Of a DNA stretch of 64,000 bases, positions 41,381-51,184 are shown one piece after another. How positions within the stretch are numbered: the stretch's first letter is position 1; the number at the start of each line of letters is the position of its first letter. The stretch is taken from contig NZ_JNKI01000002.1 of NCBI RefSeq assembly GCF_000702005.1, positions 62,001 to 126,000 of the forward strand, read 5' to 3'. Source of the DNA: Selenomonas sp. ND2010 (GTDB lineage Bacteria; Bacillota; Negativicutes; Selenomonadales; Selenomonadaceae). The notes under the pieces were generated by a model that searched no databases, was not told the DNA's origin, and saw nothing but the letters and a program-made list of their open reading frames with translations. A program made the position numbers and the translations under genes.

Positions 41381-43267
41381 ATGAATGCATATCCATTGCT
41401 GGATAAAATCAACAAACCAGAAGATATAAAGAAATACAGTCTCACCGAGCTTGAGGAACTGGCTCGGGAACTGCGCAGTTTTATCATCGATACCGTATCG
41501 GAAAATGGCGGTCATTTGGCACCGAGTCTTGGAACGGTGGAGCTCACATTGGCACTTTACAGTGTGTTCCAATTTCCGCAGGATAAGTTGGTTTGGGATG
41601 TAGGGCATCAGGCATATTCCCACAAAATCCTGACGGGACGCCGGGAGCGTTTTCATACGTTGCGCCAGTTAGGGGGAATCACGGGATTTCCCAATCGTTT
41701 TGAATCGAAGTATGATGCCTTTGGGGTTGGGCATGCGAGCACTTCCATTTCTGCAGCGTTAGGGATGGCTATTTCCCGGGATCTCTGTGGCCGCCGCAAT
41801 GAGGTCATTGCGGTCATTGGCGATGGTGCTTTGACCGGTGGTGAATCGTTTGAGGCATTAAATCAGGCAGGCGATCTTGGCAAAAAGCTCATCGTTATTT
41901 TAAACGACAATGAGATGTCTATCGACAAGAATGTGGGTGGCATGAGCGAATATCTTTCCCGTATCCGCATGGCACCGCAGTATAATAAGGCCAAGAAAGA
42001 CGTGGGGAATCTGCTCATGAGCATTCCGCATATTGGGGACAAGGCTTATCGAACTGCGCGGATCGTAAAGGACAGTGTTCGTTCGGCATTGGTACCGGGC
42101 AGTATTTTCGAGGAAATCGGTTTTCATTATATTGGACCCATTGACGGTCATGACATTTCCTTGTTGCAGGAAATGTTCTGTCGGGCAAAAGAACTCGAAG
42201 GTCCTGTGCTTATCCATATCCATACAAAAAAAGGCAAGGGCTTTCTGCCCGCGGAGAACAATCCCAATAAATTCCATGGCATTGGCGTATTTGACCGTCA
42301 GACTGGGGAGTGTCCAAAGAAGCAGGGAGGAGCACCAAGCTATACTTCAGTATTCAGCCAGGCGTTGATCGAGCTGGCCGATAAGAATTCGAATCTTACG
42401 GCAATCACAGCAGCAATGCCCTCGGGAACTGGTCTTAAAGCCTTTGGAGAAGTTTACCCCGCGCGCTTCTTTGATGTGGGAATTGCTGAGGAGCACGCCG
42501 TTACGCTGGCGGCTGGTATGGCTGCTGATGGACGCCATCCTGTCGTGGCACTTTATTCGACGTTTGCACAGCGTGCTTACGATCAATTGATGCATGATGT
42601 CTGCCTGCAGAATCTTCCGGTGACGCTTTGCCTGGATCGAGCCGGTCTTGTGGGGGCCGATGGGCCAACCCATCATGGTGCCTTTGATCTGTCATATCTT
42701 CGTCATATGCCGAATATGACAGTTTTTGTACCGAAAGATGAGGCGGAGCTTCGGGATATGTTGGCGACTGCGGTGGCAATGGATTCACCAACGGCAGTAC
42801 GTTATCCACGGGGAGCAGGTTTTGGGGTACCGCTAAGGGAAGAGTTTGCAGAGGTACCAATAGGAAAAGCGGAAGTTCTCAAGGCTTCCGATGACGACAT
42901 GGTGGCATTCCTGGCTGTAGGGCCGATGGTTCATCGGGCCGAGGAGGCGGCAGCGCTTTTGGAAGCTGATGGCATTTCGGCGTCAGTCATCAATATGCGC
43001 TTTGCCAAACCATTGGATACCGAAATCATCCGAGAGATGGCCTCGCGCCAGTTGCTGGTTACCGTGGAAGAAAATTCGCTCGTTGGTGGTTTTGGCTCAG
43101 GGGTAGCCGAATATTTGATGGACACGGGGCTTGCGGATAAAGTGAAGCTTCTTCGTCTGGGACTGCCCGATAAATTCATTGAGCAGGGAACGCCACAGGA
43201 ACTGCTGGAACTCTGTGGCCTTACGTCGCAGCAGTTGGCAGCAGCAGTAAAGGAACGATTGAAATAA
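41381..43267 (+). CDS. dxs: 1-deoxy-D-xylulose-5-phosphate synthase
   Basis: 628 aa from the ATG at 41381 (GGGGAGT upstream). This thiamin-diphosphate enzyme starts the MEP isoprenoid pathway from pyruvate and glyceraldehyde 3-phosphate. The ThDP motif GDGALTGGESFEALN...VILNDNEMSI, the conserved VGHQAYSHKILTGR and the transketolase-type AEEHAVTLAAGMA are intact. Its stop overlaps the tlyA start by one base (TAATG). Confidence 0.96.
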   Translation: MNAYPLLDKINKPEDIKKYSLTELEELARELRSFIIDTVSENGGHLAPSLGTVELTLALYSVFQFPQDKLVWDVGHQAYSHKILTGRRERFHTLRQLGGITGFPNRFESKYDAFGVGHASTSISAALGMAISRDLCGRRNEVIAVIGDGALTGGESFEALNQAGDLGKKLIVILNDNEMSIDKNVGGMSEYLSRIRMAPQYNKAKKDVGNLLMSIPHIGDKAYRTARIVKDSVRSALVPGSIFEEIGFHYIGPIDGHDISLLQEMFCRAKELEGPVLIHIHTKKGKGFLPAENNPNKFHGIGVFDRQTGECPKKQGGAPSYTSVFSQALIELADKNSNLTAITAAMPSGTGLKAFGEVYPARFFDVGIAEEHAVTLAAGMAADGRHPVVALYSTFAQRAYDQLMHDVCLQNLPVTLCLDRAGLVGADGPTHHGAFDLSYLRHMPNMTVFVPKDEAELRDMLATAVAMDSPTAVRYPRGAGFGVPLREEFAEVPIGKAEVLKASDDDMVAFLAVGPMVHRAEEAAALLEADGISASVINMRFAKPLDTEIIREMASRQLLVTVEENSLVGGFGSGVAEYLMDTGLADKVKLLRLGLPDKFIEQGTPQELLELCGLTSQQLAAAVKERLK

Positions 43268-44076
43268 TGGCAAAACAACGATTAGATATTTTATTAGTAG
43301 AAAAGGGCCTAGCGGGCAGCCGTGAGCGGGCGAAACGCATGATTATGGCTGGCGAGGTCCTGGTGGACAATCAAAAAGTCGATAAGGCAGGCGCTACGGT
43401 AAAACCTGAGGCGGAAATTCGCCTGCTGGGCAATGACATCCCTTATGTCAGCCGTGGCGGTTTGAAGCTTGAAAAGGCTATGAAGGAATTTGGTGTTGCA
43501 CTGAAAGGGCGTCGTTGTGCGGATATTGGTGCTTCTACGGGTGGCTTTACGGACTGTATGCTGCAAAATGGTGCGGTTCAGGTGTTTGCCATTGATGTGG
43601 GGTATGGGCAGCTGGCTTGGAAATTGCGTACGGATGAGCGCGTTGTCAACATGGAGCGTACCAATATCCGCAATGTAACCCCCGAAGATATTGGGACACT
43701 GCTCGATTTTGCTTCGATTGATGTTGCCTTTATTTCGCTGACCAAAGTTTTGCCAGTGGCCTTTTCGCTGCTCAAACCGGAAGGAGAACTGGTAGCACTT
43801 ATCAAGCCGCAGTTTGAAGCTGGTCGTGAGTTTGTTGGCAAGAAGGGGGTAGTACGTGACCCTGCCGTTCATGAAAATGTAATCCGGACGGTTACGGCTT
43901 TTGCTCGTGAACTCGGATTTGTTGCGATGGCACTTACCTTCTCGCCGGTGAAGGGGCCAGAAGGTAATATTGAATATCTTATCCGGTTGACCAAGGATAA
44001 AAATCAGCAGGATACCGTGACTGAAGAACGGCTGGTAACGGTAGTGGCTGAGGCGCATGGAGCGCTGGACAAATAA
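43267..44076 (+). CDS. tlyA: TlyA-family rRNA 2'-O-methyltransferase
   Basis: 269 aa. Residues 1-60 form an S4 RNA-binding domain (RLDILLVEKGLAGSRERAKRMI). The rest is an FtsJ-like methyltransferase with the SAM motif ADIGASTGGFTDCML. TlyA methylates ribosomal RNA cytidines in mycobacteria; older annotations call it haemolysin. It is coupled to dxs by overlap. Confidence 0.92.
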   Translation: MAKQRLDILLVEKGLAGSRERAKRMIMAGEVLVDNQKVDKAGATVKPEAEIRLLGNDIPYVSRGGLKLEKAMKEFGVALKGRRCADIGASTGGFTDCMLQNGAVQVFAIDVGYGQLAWKLRTDERVVNMERTNIRNVTPEDIGTLLDFASIDVAFISLTKVLPVAFSLLKPEGELVALIKPQFEAGREFVGKKGVVRDPAVHENVIRTVTAFARELGFVAMALTFSPVKGPEGNIEYLIRLTKDKNQQDTVTEERLVTVVAEAHGALDK

Positions 44077-44088
44077 GGAGTAATTGTG

Positions 44089-44940
44089 ATGCTGACTATC
44101 GCCATTTTTCCGAATGTGGATAAACCGCAAGCACCTGAAGTGTTGCGCCGTATTATGAAGTTCTATCGGGATAAAGAGGTTAAGATCATTATGCCGATTG
44201 ATGAATCACGCTTCTTTGGCTGTGAAGAATACGGGGTGCCCAATATTGAACAAATCGAGGCGGACATTGCCTTGAGTCTTGGCGGTGACGGAACGCTCTT
44301 GGGGGTATGCCGCCGGTATGGAGCCCGGTCAGTGCCAGTCTGTGGCATTAATATTGGCACACTCGGATTTATGGCAGATATCGAATTAGGCGAGCTGGAA
44401 ACCAAACTTCAGAAAATCCTGGAGGGGGATTACCAGATTGAACATCGGTTGTTGTTGGCTGGTTTTGTCAAATCAAGCGGGCAGGAGCGGTTCCTAGGAC
44501 ATGCCATCAACGATGTGGTAGTGACCAAAGGCGGGGTGGCTCGCATGCTTCACCTAGGACTCAGCATCAATGAATCCCATTTGATGGATTACAAGGCCGA
44601 TGGAGTTATCGTATCATCGCCAACGGGATCTACAGCTTATTCCCTTTCGGCTGGCGGTCCGATTATGAATCCTAATATCCGCGCTTTGCTGATTACGCCG
44701 ATTTGTGCCCATACATTTAATATGCGGCCGTTGGTGGTTGGCGAGGATGATGTGGTTCATATCCAGATTGCGGCAATTCATCAGGACATCATCGTAACGT
44801 TTGATGGCCAGGAGAGTTTCCGCTTGCTGCCGGGAGATGAAGTAACCGTTATGAAATCAAATGTTCAGGCAGGCATCGTGAAGTTTGAAGATAAAGATTA
44901 CTACCAAATTCTTCGGACGAAGCTTTGGAAAGATGCCTGA
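44089..44940 (+). CDS. nadK: NAD kinase
   Basis: 283 aa from the ATG at 44089 (AAGGAG 8 nt upstream; a GTG at 44086 is possible). It phosphorylates NAD to NADP. The GGDG motif is at 65-68 (LGGDGTLL); the NE-type and GSTAYSLSAGGPI blocks follow. Together with the two NAD synthetases and the salvage operon the window covers much of pyridine nucleotide supply. Confidence 0.95.
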   Translation: MLTIAIFPNVDKPQAPEVLRRIMKFYRDKEVKIIMPIDESRFFGCEEYGVPNIEQIEADIALSLGGDGTLLGVCRRYGARSVPVCGINIGTLGFMADIELGELETKLQKILEGDYQIEHRLLLAGFVKSSGQERFLGHAINDVVVTKGGVARMLHLGLSINESHLMDYKADGVIVSSPTGSTAYSLSAGGPIMNPNIRALLITPICAHTFNMRPLVVGEDDVVHIQIAAIHQDIIVTFDGQESFRLLPGDEVTVMKSNVQAGIVKFEDKDYYQILRTKLWKDA

Positions 44941-44972
44941 TGCAATATCGTTAGACAAGGAGAGGTGGACCG

Positions 44973-45425
44973 ATGAAAAGTGTACGTCATGCCGTAATCA
45001 AGAATATTATTGATAATCAAGTCATAGAGACGCAGGAAGATTTGGCGGAGGCTCTGCGGGAACGCCGCATTCAGGTAACTCAGGCAACGGTTTCTCGCGA
45101 TATCAAGGAGCTGATGCTCATAAAAGTACCGACTGGCGACGGACGCTATCGGTATGCATCTCCGATGCAGAATGCAATCTTGTTCACAGAAGAACGCATG
45201 CATCGGCTTTTTGCTGACACGGTCACGGCTTGTGATTACAGTGAGAATATCATTGTTGTCAAGACGCTGCCAGGCGGCGCCAATACGGTGGCTTCGGCTT
45301 TGGATCATGCCAATTGGACAGAAGTCATCGGTACGGTTGCTGGCGATGATAATATCATCATGGTGATTAAGCCTAAGGAAGCTACTGAAAAAATTCTGCA
45401 TCGCCTGCAGTCTTATTTGAAATGA
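44973..45425 (+). CDS. argR: arginine repressor ArgR
   Basis: 150 aa. The N-terminal winged helix (ETQEDLAEALRERRIQVTQATVSRDIKELMLIK) and C-terminal arginine-binding/oligomerisation domain (LPGGANTVASALDHANWTEVIGTVAGDDNI) are complete. It sits between nadK and recN, as in many Firmicutes. Confidence 0.95.
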   Translation: MKSVRHAVIKNIIDNQVIETQEDLAEALRERRIQVTQATVSRDIKELMLIKVPTGDGRYRYASPMQNAILFTEERMHRLFADTVTACDYSENIIVVKTLPGGANTVASALDHANWTEVIGTVAGDDNIIMVIKPKEATEKILHRLQSYLK

Positions 45426-45450
45426 TGCACACTAAAGGAGATCTTCTTCG

Positions 45451-47154
45451 ATGCTGAAAACTTTGACCGTTTGGAATTTTGCCTTGCTGGAACATGTGCA
45501 GGTAGAGTTTGGACCTGGTCTCAACATACTTACCGGTGAGACTGGCGCAGGTAAATCCATATTGATAGACTCGTTGGGGGCAATCCTCGGCAATCGTATC
45601 TCATCCGATTCCATTCGCACTGGTTGTGAATGGCTTCGGGTAGAGGCAGTTTTTTCTTTGGAGTCAGAACCTGCGGCGCTTCACGAATATCTTGCCTCGC
45701 AGGCTATCGATGATTCTGAAGGCATGCTTATCATCACGCGACAGGTGACTCATGGTGGTCGCAATATGGTCCTGGTGAATGGCTGTCATGTTACGCTGAC
45801 GGTCCTCAAGAAGATTGGTTCCTTTTTGGTCGATGTTCATGGTCAGAATGAGAACTTGGCACTGTTAAAGGAAGAAAGCCAATTTGCTTTACTGGATGGC
45901 TATGATGCAGAACTATCGGCCGCTTTGTCGGCTTATCGTGAATCCTACGACAGTTGGCGCAGCTGCTGTAAGCAGTATGCGGAAAAAGAACAAGCCTCCC
46001 GGGAATATGCGCAGCGTTTGGATATGCTCCGTTGGCAGGACAAGGAAATCGAAGGTGCTCAACTTAAAGAGCGGGAAGACGAGGAACTCGAGGCGCAGAT
46101 CCGAAAACTTTCTCATGCGGAAAAAATTGCCGGGTATGTCGAAGAATCGTATAATTTGCTGGAAAATGGCTCCAAAGAGGGGAGCAGTGTCTTGGCTTCC
46201 TTATCGAAGATCAAGAAAAATCTGCTCGATATGAGCCGTTTCGATGAATCGATGGCCAATGCGCAGAAAATGGTAGAAGAGGCGTTCATCTCGCTGCAGG
46301 AGGCGGCCTATGAACTTCGCGATTATGGCGAGGAAATGGATTTCAGTCCTAAGAAGCTGGACAAGCTTCAGCAGCGTATGGATGTCATCTATAAGCTGCG
46401 CAAAAAATATGGTACCACCATTGAAGAAATATTGGCACATCAGAAGAAAGTCCAGCAGGAGCTGCAGGACATCGAAAATTACGATGAAGATATGCAGGCG
46501 TTGGAAAAACAGATTGAGTTGCTGAAACAGGATCTTACAACGAAAGCAGAGCGGGTGACTAAGCTGCGCACGCAGGCGGCCGAGGAATTAGGCGTTTCGA
46601 TTGGCAGGCAGCTTACCGCTTTGGGGATGCCGAAGGCAGTATTTCGTATTGCTGTTACGCCCGCGGGAAAATTTCAGTCCAATGGTGCTGATGCCGTGGC
46701 AATGTATTTTTCGGCCAATCCTGGGGAAGCAGAAAAACCTTTGCAAAAAGTTGCTTCCGGCGGTGAGTTGTCCCGTATTGCTCTTGCCATCAAGACGGTA
46801 GCAGCATCTCGTGATGCTGCTGTCCCCAGTATGGTCTTTGATGAAATTGATACCGGTATTGGTGGCCGCACAGCACAGATGGTGGCCGAGCGCATTGCTT
46901 TGGTGGCACGATTCAAACAGGTCCTTTGTATCACGCATCTTCCACAGATTGCCTGCATGGCCGATGTTCATCTCTATATTTCCAAATCGACAGCGGCGGG
47001 GGCGACGATTACCCAGGTGCGTCAGCTCACCGAACGGGAGCGCATCAGTGAAGTGGCGCGCATGGCTTCCGGAGTCGATGTCACGGCAGCTTCCCTTGAT
47101 AATGCCAAAGAAATGGTAAGTCATGCGATGGTAGTAAAAAACAATTTCAGCTGA
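45451..47154 (+). CDS. recN: DNA repair protein RecN
   Basis: 567 aa SMC-like ATPase acting at double-strand breaks. Walker A is GETGAGKS (about 30-37), a long central coiled coil covers about 150-370, the ABC signature is ASGGELSRIALAIK and Walker B VFDEIDTGIGG. RBS AAAGGAG. It ends the asp23-to-recN run of genes apart from a 55-aa frame. Confidence 0.96.
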   Translation: MLKTLTVWNFALLEHVQVEFGPGLNILTGETGAGKSILIDSLGAILGNRISSDSIRTGCEWLRVEAVFSLESEPAALHEYLASQAIDDSEGMLIITRQVTHGGRNMVLVNGCHVTLTVLKKIGSFLVDVHGQNENLALLKEESQFALLDGYDAELSAALSAYRESYDSWRSCCKQYAEKEQASREYAQRLDMLRWQDKEIEGAQLKEREDEELEAQIRKLSHAEKIAGYVEESYNLLENGSKEGSSVLASLSKIKKNLLDMSRFDESMANAQKMVEEAFISLQEAAYELRDYGEEMDFSPKKLDKLQQRMDVIYKLRKKYGTTIEEILAHQKKVQQELQDIENYDEDMQALEKQIELLKQDLTTKAERVTKLRTQAAEELGVSIGRQLTALGMPKAVFRIAVTPAGKFQSNGADAVAMYFSANPGEAEKPLQKVASGGELSRIALAIKTVAASRDAAVPSMVFDEIDTGIGGRTAQMVAERIALVARFKQVLCITHLPQIACMADVHLYISKSTAAGATITQVRQLTERERISEVARMASGVDVTAASLDNAKEMVSHAMVVKNNFS

Positions 47155-47242
47155 TAAATTTGTAAAATTCCATATTGATTTTCTTTCAAAACATGATAAC
47201 CTTAGGAAGTATTGTAAGAGATTTGGAAAGAAGGAAAATCGA

Positions 47243-47410
47243 ATGAAGGAATTTGTACCCACCGGTCACCGCGTATTTCGTGGTGGCTGGAGTATCAGCT
47301 ATGAAGTGGTAGCAGTAGAAGTCGGCGAGGAATCTAAGTCGATGTCCGAGATGGTTGTGGAAGAACATCCGGATGTGGATAGAGAGAATGTGGCGATAAT
47401 CCGAGCTTGA
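47243..47410 (+). CDS. 55-residue conserved-looking small protein
   Basis: ATG at 47243 with GGAAAGAAGGAAAATC upstream and a TGA at 47408, followed directly by a strong terminator. The translation starts MKEFVPTGHRVFRGGWSISY and continues EVVAVEVGEES..., ending ENVAIIRA. It is mildly acidic, with no membrane segment. Synonymous-rich codon use like its neighbours and correct placement argue it is a real gene. No family recognised. Confidence 0.6.
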   Translation: MKEFVPTGHRVFRGGWSISYEVVAVEVGEESKSMSEMVVEEHPDVDRENVAIIRA

Positions 47411-47427
47411 TTATGGGTTTGAATGAG

Positions 47428-47464
47428 AAGAAGAGCCTTTTGTTTTTTGCAAAAGGCTCTTCTT
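47428..47464 (+). terminator. terminator of the recN end of the cluster
   Basis: A 15-bp perfect stem AAGAAGAGCCTTTTG (47428-47442) with CAAAAGGCTCTTCTT (47450-47464). Confidence 0.85.
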
Positions 47465-47567
47465 TTGCAAAAAAGATTTTTTACTGGCAGGAGTTTTTAG
47501 CTTTTAGTCGAAATATAGTAGGGTGGATTGTGATAAAGATATCCTCGATAGGGAGGAGAAAAAGAAT

Positions 47568-47930
47568 TTGGACAAGCAGTTTGGAAAGATTACTGTTCTA
47601 GAGTCGACGGGGCGCAAGGACAAATTCGGCAGCGAATATTATTGGTGCCGTTGTGCATGTGGTAACTTCACGATTTTTTCGCAGGAGGAACTCGAAAGCA
47701 ATTACATACAGGATTGTGGTTGTGGCTGCGCCAGAGTTTCTGAACAGGCAGAAAAACAAGTGGTGAATGCACAGAATCTTATTGCCGTTGGCACAACGAA
47801 TGGAAATGGCAACAAAGAAAAAAAGAAAGCGTACCAGGAATCCTTTTCCTCACGATGGGGAGGACTCGATGGTGTTGCTACGAATCCCAAACATATTCGT
47901 CCATGGCCGGAAGTTAAGCGCCGCCGTTAA
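47568..47930 (+). CDS. small protein with CxCxCG...CGCGC zinc-finger-like motif
   Basis: 120 aa from a TTG at 47568 (GGGAGGAG about 11 nt upstream). Residues 1-50 read FGKITVLESTGRKDKFGSEYYWCRCACGN, then a second cysteine group NYIQDCGCGC. This resembles the small zinc-finger proteins found singly in Firmicutes and their phages (GKL.V.E-W.C.CDCG-..SCGC). The C-terminal 60 residues are low-complexity and basic. Function unknown. Confidence 0.6.
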   Translation: MDKQFGKITVLESTGRKDKFGSEYYWCRCACGNFTIFSQEELESNYIQDCGCGCARVSEQAEKQVVNAQNLIAVGTTNGNGNKEKKKAYQESFSSRWGGLDGVATNPKHIRPWPEVKRRR

Positions 47931-48020
47931 ATGGAAGACAGAGTGCCTCATTGCAGTTGCAATGGGGCGCTTTGCTTTGTATACTTATGGATAGAACAAG
48001 ATTAGCAGGAGGTTTATATC

Positions 48021-48500
48021 ATGTTAGGAATACAATGTTATGCGATTTTCTGGCTGCTCGTTAGCGGTTATGCGTTGCAGACATTGCTGGTACATACGGG
48101 GCCAGATCTCGAGGAAGAGGAAAGAAAGCAGTGGCAGGATGAGATTGAATCCATGGGAAAATTCATGTCCGGCAAGGGCATCGGCAAAATGTTTTTGACG
48201 ATGTCGATGGTATTGTTGGTGATCGACGGACTGGGATTTTTCTTTACCTATCAATACGCAGAGCTTCGCCCTTGGCAGCAATGGGCCTTTTATTTTGTAG
48301 CAGGGGCATTGATTCTCGATTCGCTGGTCGATTTTTATCGCATGCGAAAAATCCTTGCGGCAGATGAACCGGATGAGATTGCGGACCGGATGACGGAGTA
48401 TATGGATGCTGGATCAGTCTGGACGAATTTATCGATATTCGTTGTCGGTGGCAAATGCCTGCTCGCGGTCGTGTTGGTTTTGTGGACGGTTTTCCGTTAA
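48021..48500 (+). CDS. integral membrane protein, unknown
   Basis: 159 aa with four hydrophobic segments (about 5-24, 55-75, 88-108, 133-157) and a charged cytoplasmic-looking loop between the first two (DLEEEERKQWQDEIESMGKF). RBS AGGAGGTTTATATC. A GC-rich imperfect hairpin (47943-47972) lies upstream and may terminate the previous gene. No family recognised. Confidence 0.65.
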   Translation: MLGIQCYAIFWLLVSGYALQTLLVHTGPDLEEEERKQWQDEIESMGKFMSGKGIGKMFLTMSMVLLVIDGLGFFFTYQYAELRPWQQWAFYFVAGALILDSLVDFYRMRKILAADEPDEIADRMTEYMDAGSVWTNLSIFVVGGKCLLAVVLVLWTVFR

Positions 48501-48574
48501 ACATCGGGAAAGCTTGAAATCCTAGAAGTCCCATAGTAAAATAAATAAGATATGAACGAATAGGGGGAGCAACG

Positions 48575-49132
48575 ATGGACGAAGAATTAATCGAGAAAAA
48601 AATCAGCAGTGAAGATATTTTTGATGGTGCTTTGCTTCATGTCAAGCGCGATACGGTCACGCTTCCCAATGGAAATAAAGCGACCCGTGAATGGATTGCC
48701 CATCCGGGGGCATCGTCGATTCTTCCGCTTACCGCGGAGGGAGAAGTGATTTTGGTTCGGCAGTATCGCTATCCGATTGGCAAGGTAACCCTAGAGGTTC
48801 CCGCTGGCAAATTGGATGCGCCGGATGAAGATCCACTGTATTGCGCGAAACGTGAGCTTTCGGAAGAAACCGGTTATGAAGCCAAACGGATTACCAAACT
48901 TTCGACGATTGCTACGACCGTAGGTTTTTCCAATGAATATATCCATATGTATATGGCGGAAGGTCTTACGCCAGGGAAACAGCATCCCGATGAGGATGAG
49001 TTCATTAATGTCGTGAAGATGCCACTGGAAGAAGCAGTAACCATGGTTCTGGATGGCCGTATTTGCGATGCCAAGTCGGCCGCATCAATTCTATTGGTGG
49101 AACGCCGCCTGCGAGAGAAACAGGAAAAATAA
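48575..49132 (+). CDS. nudF: ADP-ribose pyrophosphatase (Nudix)
   Basis: 185 aa. It hydrolyses ADP-ribose to AMP and ribose 5-phosphate. The fold begins RDTVTLPNGNKATREWIAHPG, and the Nudix box runs GKLDAPDEDP..AKRELSEETGY. Length and the N-terminal dimerisation segment match the NudF/ADPRase group. RBS GGGGGAGCAACG. ADP-ribose is the probable ligand of the NrtR-type regulator at 11155, so this enzyme could affect that signal (inference). Confidence 0.88.
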   Translation: MDEELIEKKISSEDIFDGALLHVKRDTVTLPNGNKATREWIAHPGASSILPLTAEGEVILVRQYRYPIGKVTLEVPAGKLDAPDEDPLYCAKRELSEETGYEAKRITKLSTIATTVGFSNEYIHMYMAEGLTPGKQHPDEDEFINVVKMPLEEAVTMVLDGRICDAKSAASILLVERRLREKQEK

Positions 49133-49156
49133 AACCCATAATTATGGAGGAATGAG

Positions 49157-49783
49157 ATGTTTGATTTTAATCTGATGCATATTGTGGCTGGACTGCCAGG
49201 TCTGATTATTGCCATGGTCGTTCATGAGTATGCTCATGCGCAGGTAGCCGTTTGGTTGGGCGATTTTACGCCGCGTATGATGGGACGTTTGACGCTTGAC
49301 CCGCGAGCTCATGTCGATCCGATCGGTATGCTGGCACTTTTCCTGGTGCATTTCGGCTGGGCGAAGCCGGTCATGATCAATCCGCACAATTTCAAGCAGC
49401 CGCGCCGTGACGATATCCTGGTCTCGCTGGCTGGCCCGGGAGTAAATCTCTTGATGGCTTTTCTGGCGCTGGTGGCCTTGGTGCTCCTGAGCCGTGTCGG
49501 CGTCCATATAACCGAGGGCATCTACTGGGTATTCATGCTGATTGTCGAGTACAATATCGGCTTTGCGATTTTCAATTTGCTGCCGCTGCCGCCGCTTGAC
49601 GGCTCGCATGTGCTCAAGCAGCTTCTGCCGCGCGATCTTGCTTATCAGTTCGCCAGTCTTGAGCGCTACAGCTTCCTGATTTTGATTTTGCTCCTGATGA
49701 CGTCGGTCCTCAGCATGATCCTGATTCCGATGCGCGAGGCGGTTCTCGAAGTTTTCCGTACGTTGTTGGGCATCCTTTTCTAA
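49157..49783 (+). CDS. M50-family site-2 metalloprotease
   Basis: 208 aa, four to five transmembrane segments. The zinc-binding HEYAH is at 23-27 and the second motif NLLPLPPLDGS near 140. Small members of this type cleave membrane-embedded or membrane-proximal substrates, which are not predictable here. It immediately precedes scpA, as in many Firmicutes. Confidence 0.9.
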   Translation: MFDFNLMHIVAGLPGLIIAMVVHEYAHAQVAVWLGDFTPRMMGRLTLDPRAHVDPIGMLALFLVHFGWAKPVMINPHNFKQPRRDDILVSLAGPGVNLLMAFLALVALVLLSRVGVHITEGIYWVFMLIVEYNIGFAIFNLLPLPPLDGSHVLKQLLPRDLAYQFASLERYSFLILILLLMTSVLSMILIPMREAVLEVFRTLLGILF

Positions 49784-49798
49784 GGGCAGCGGCTGGCT

Positions 49799-50524
49799 AT
49801 GGAAGATTACAAGATAAAGATCGATGCGTTTGAAGGTCCGATGGACCTTCTTATGCATCTGATTGAAAAGAATAAAATTGATATTTATGATATTCCCATT
49901 GCAGAGCTGACCCGGCAGTATGTCGAATATTTGGATCGTTTTCGCGAATTTAACATTGAGATTGCTAGTTCGTTTTTGGTCATGGCCGCAACGCTTTTGC
50001 AGATTAAGTCCCGCATGATGCTTCCCAAACCAGAGGTAAACGAGGAAGGCGAAGTGGAGGACCCGCGGCTTGAGCTTGTTGCGCGCATTTTGGAATACCG
50101 CAAATTCAAACAGGTCAGCGGAGTTTTAGGCGATATGGCAGGGGTGCAGGAGCGCTTTGTTAGTCGCGAGCCTATGGAGTTGCCGGTGCATCATTTGCCG
50201 CCCGGCAATCTGTCGCTAAAGCTTTTGGTGGAGGCTTTCCATACGGTTTTATCCGTCAAACAGGAATTGTCGATTCCGAAAGCGTTGGTAACACCGGAAG
50301 TCTTCAGCATCAAGGATAAGATGGCTGATATTATGTCGTTGCTTGCCCGAAGTCATGGCCGCTTGCTGTTTTCGGAAGCTTTTGAGACGGGAACGCGTAA
50401 TGAGCTCATTGTGACGTTTTTGGCGCTGCTGGAACTTATGAAGTTAAAGGCGGTTACGGTCAAACAGCAGCGCGCGTTTGCGGAAATCTATATATGTACC
50501 CGGGAGGAAAACGAAGATGACTGA
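49799..50524 (+). CDS. scpA: segregation and condensation protein A
   Basis: 241 aa kleisin that bridges SMC heads. KIDAFEGPMDLLMHLIEKNKIDIYDIPI is the canonical start; the C-terminal winged helix ends in KAVTVKQQRAFAEI. Its end overlaps scpB by 8 bp (ATGACTGA). Confidence 0.95.
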   Translation: MEDYKIKIDAFEGPMDLLMHLIEKNKIDIYDIPIAELTRQYVEYLDRFREFNIEIASSFLVMAATLLQIKSRMMLPKPEVNEEGEVEDPRLELVARILEYRKFKQVSGVLGDMAGVQERFVSREPMELPVHHLPPGNLSLKLLVEAFHTVLSVKQELSIPKALVTPEVFSIKDKMADIMSLLARSHGRLLFSEAFETGTRNELIVTFLALLELMKLKAVTVKQQRAFAEIYICTREENEDD

Positions 50525-51161
50525 ACCAGCACAGCGGCTGGATATTACCGACCTTGGCATGCTGGAGGCTGTCCTTTTTGCCGCCGGCAATCCGATGTCG
50601 GCAGCAGAACTTGCCCGCATTTTGCAGCTAGATGTCTTGGGAACGCAAAATCTGTTGCAGGAACTGTCGCAGGCATTAGATGCCAGACGGAGCGGACTTA
50701 CCATACGGCAGGTTGCCGGTGGTTATCAGATGGCAACACGGCCGGAAACCTTTGCCGTGGTGGAGCGGCTGACAGAAGTGGTAGATCGCAAGTTGTCAGC
50801 CCCGACGATGGAGACGCTTTCCATCATCGCGTTTAAACAGCCGATAACCAAGGCGGAAGTGGAGCAGATTCGCGGGGTTCGAGTAGAACGTGCCCTGCAA
50901 AAGCTCATGGAACTGGAGTTAATCGCTGAGGTGGGACGCAAGGCTGTAATCGGTCGACCCATCCTGTACGGGACGACCGATACCTTTCTGAGGTGTTTTG
51001 GTATCAACTCGTTGGAGGATTTGCCGGATTTGCCCACTACGGAGGAAGCGGTAGCAGGTCTTGATGCCGAGCAGATGGAATTGTTTAATGAGGTTCGTCA
51101 GCTGCGGGCAACGGAAGATCATGAAGACAGTGATTCAGCAGAGAATCAGGAAGAGCCCTAA
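50517..51161 (+). CDS. scpB: segregation and condensation protein B
   Basis: 214 aa from the ATG at 50517 (GGGAGGAAAACGAAG). It forms SMC-ScpAB. Two winged helices are visible (LEAVLFAAGNPMSAAELARIL and SIIAFKQPITKAEVEQIRGV), with GRPILYGTTDTFLRCFG in the second half. The tail is acidic. Confidence 0.95.
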   Translation: MTEPAQRLDITDLGMLEAVLFAAGNPMSAAELARILQLDVLGTQNLLQELSQALDARRSGLTIRQVAGGYQMATRPETFAVVERLTEVVDRKLSAPTMETLSIIAFKQPITKAEVEQIRGVRVERALQKLMELELIAEVGRKAVIGRPILYGTTDTFLRCFGINSLEDLPDLPTTEEAVAGLDAEQMELFNEVRQLRATEDHEDSDSAENQEEP

Positions 51162-51184
51162 GCTCTTTTCAGGAGGAAATGGAA

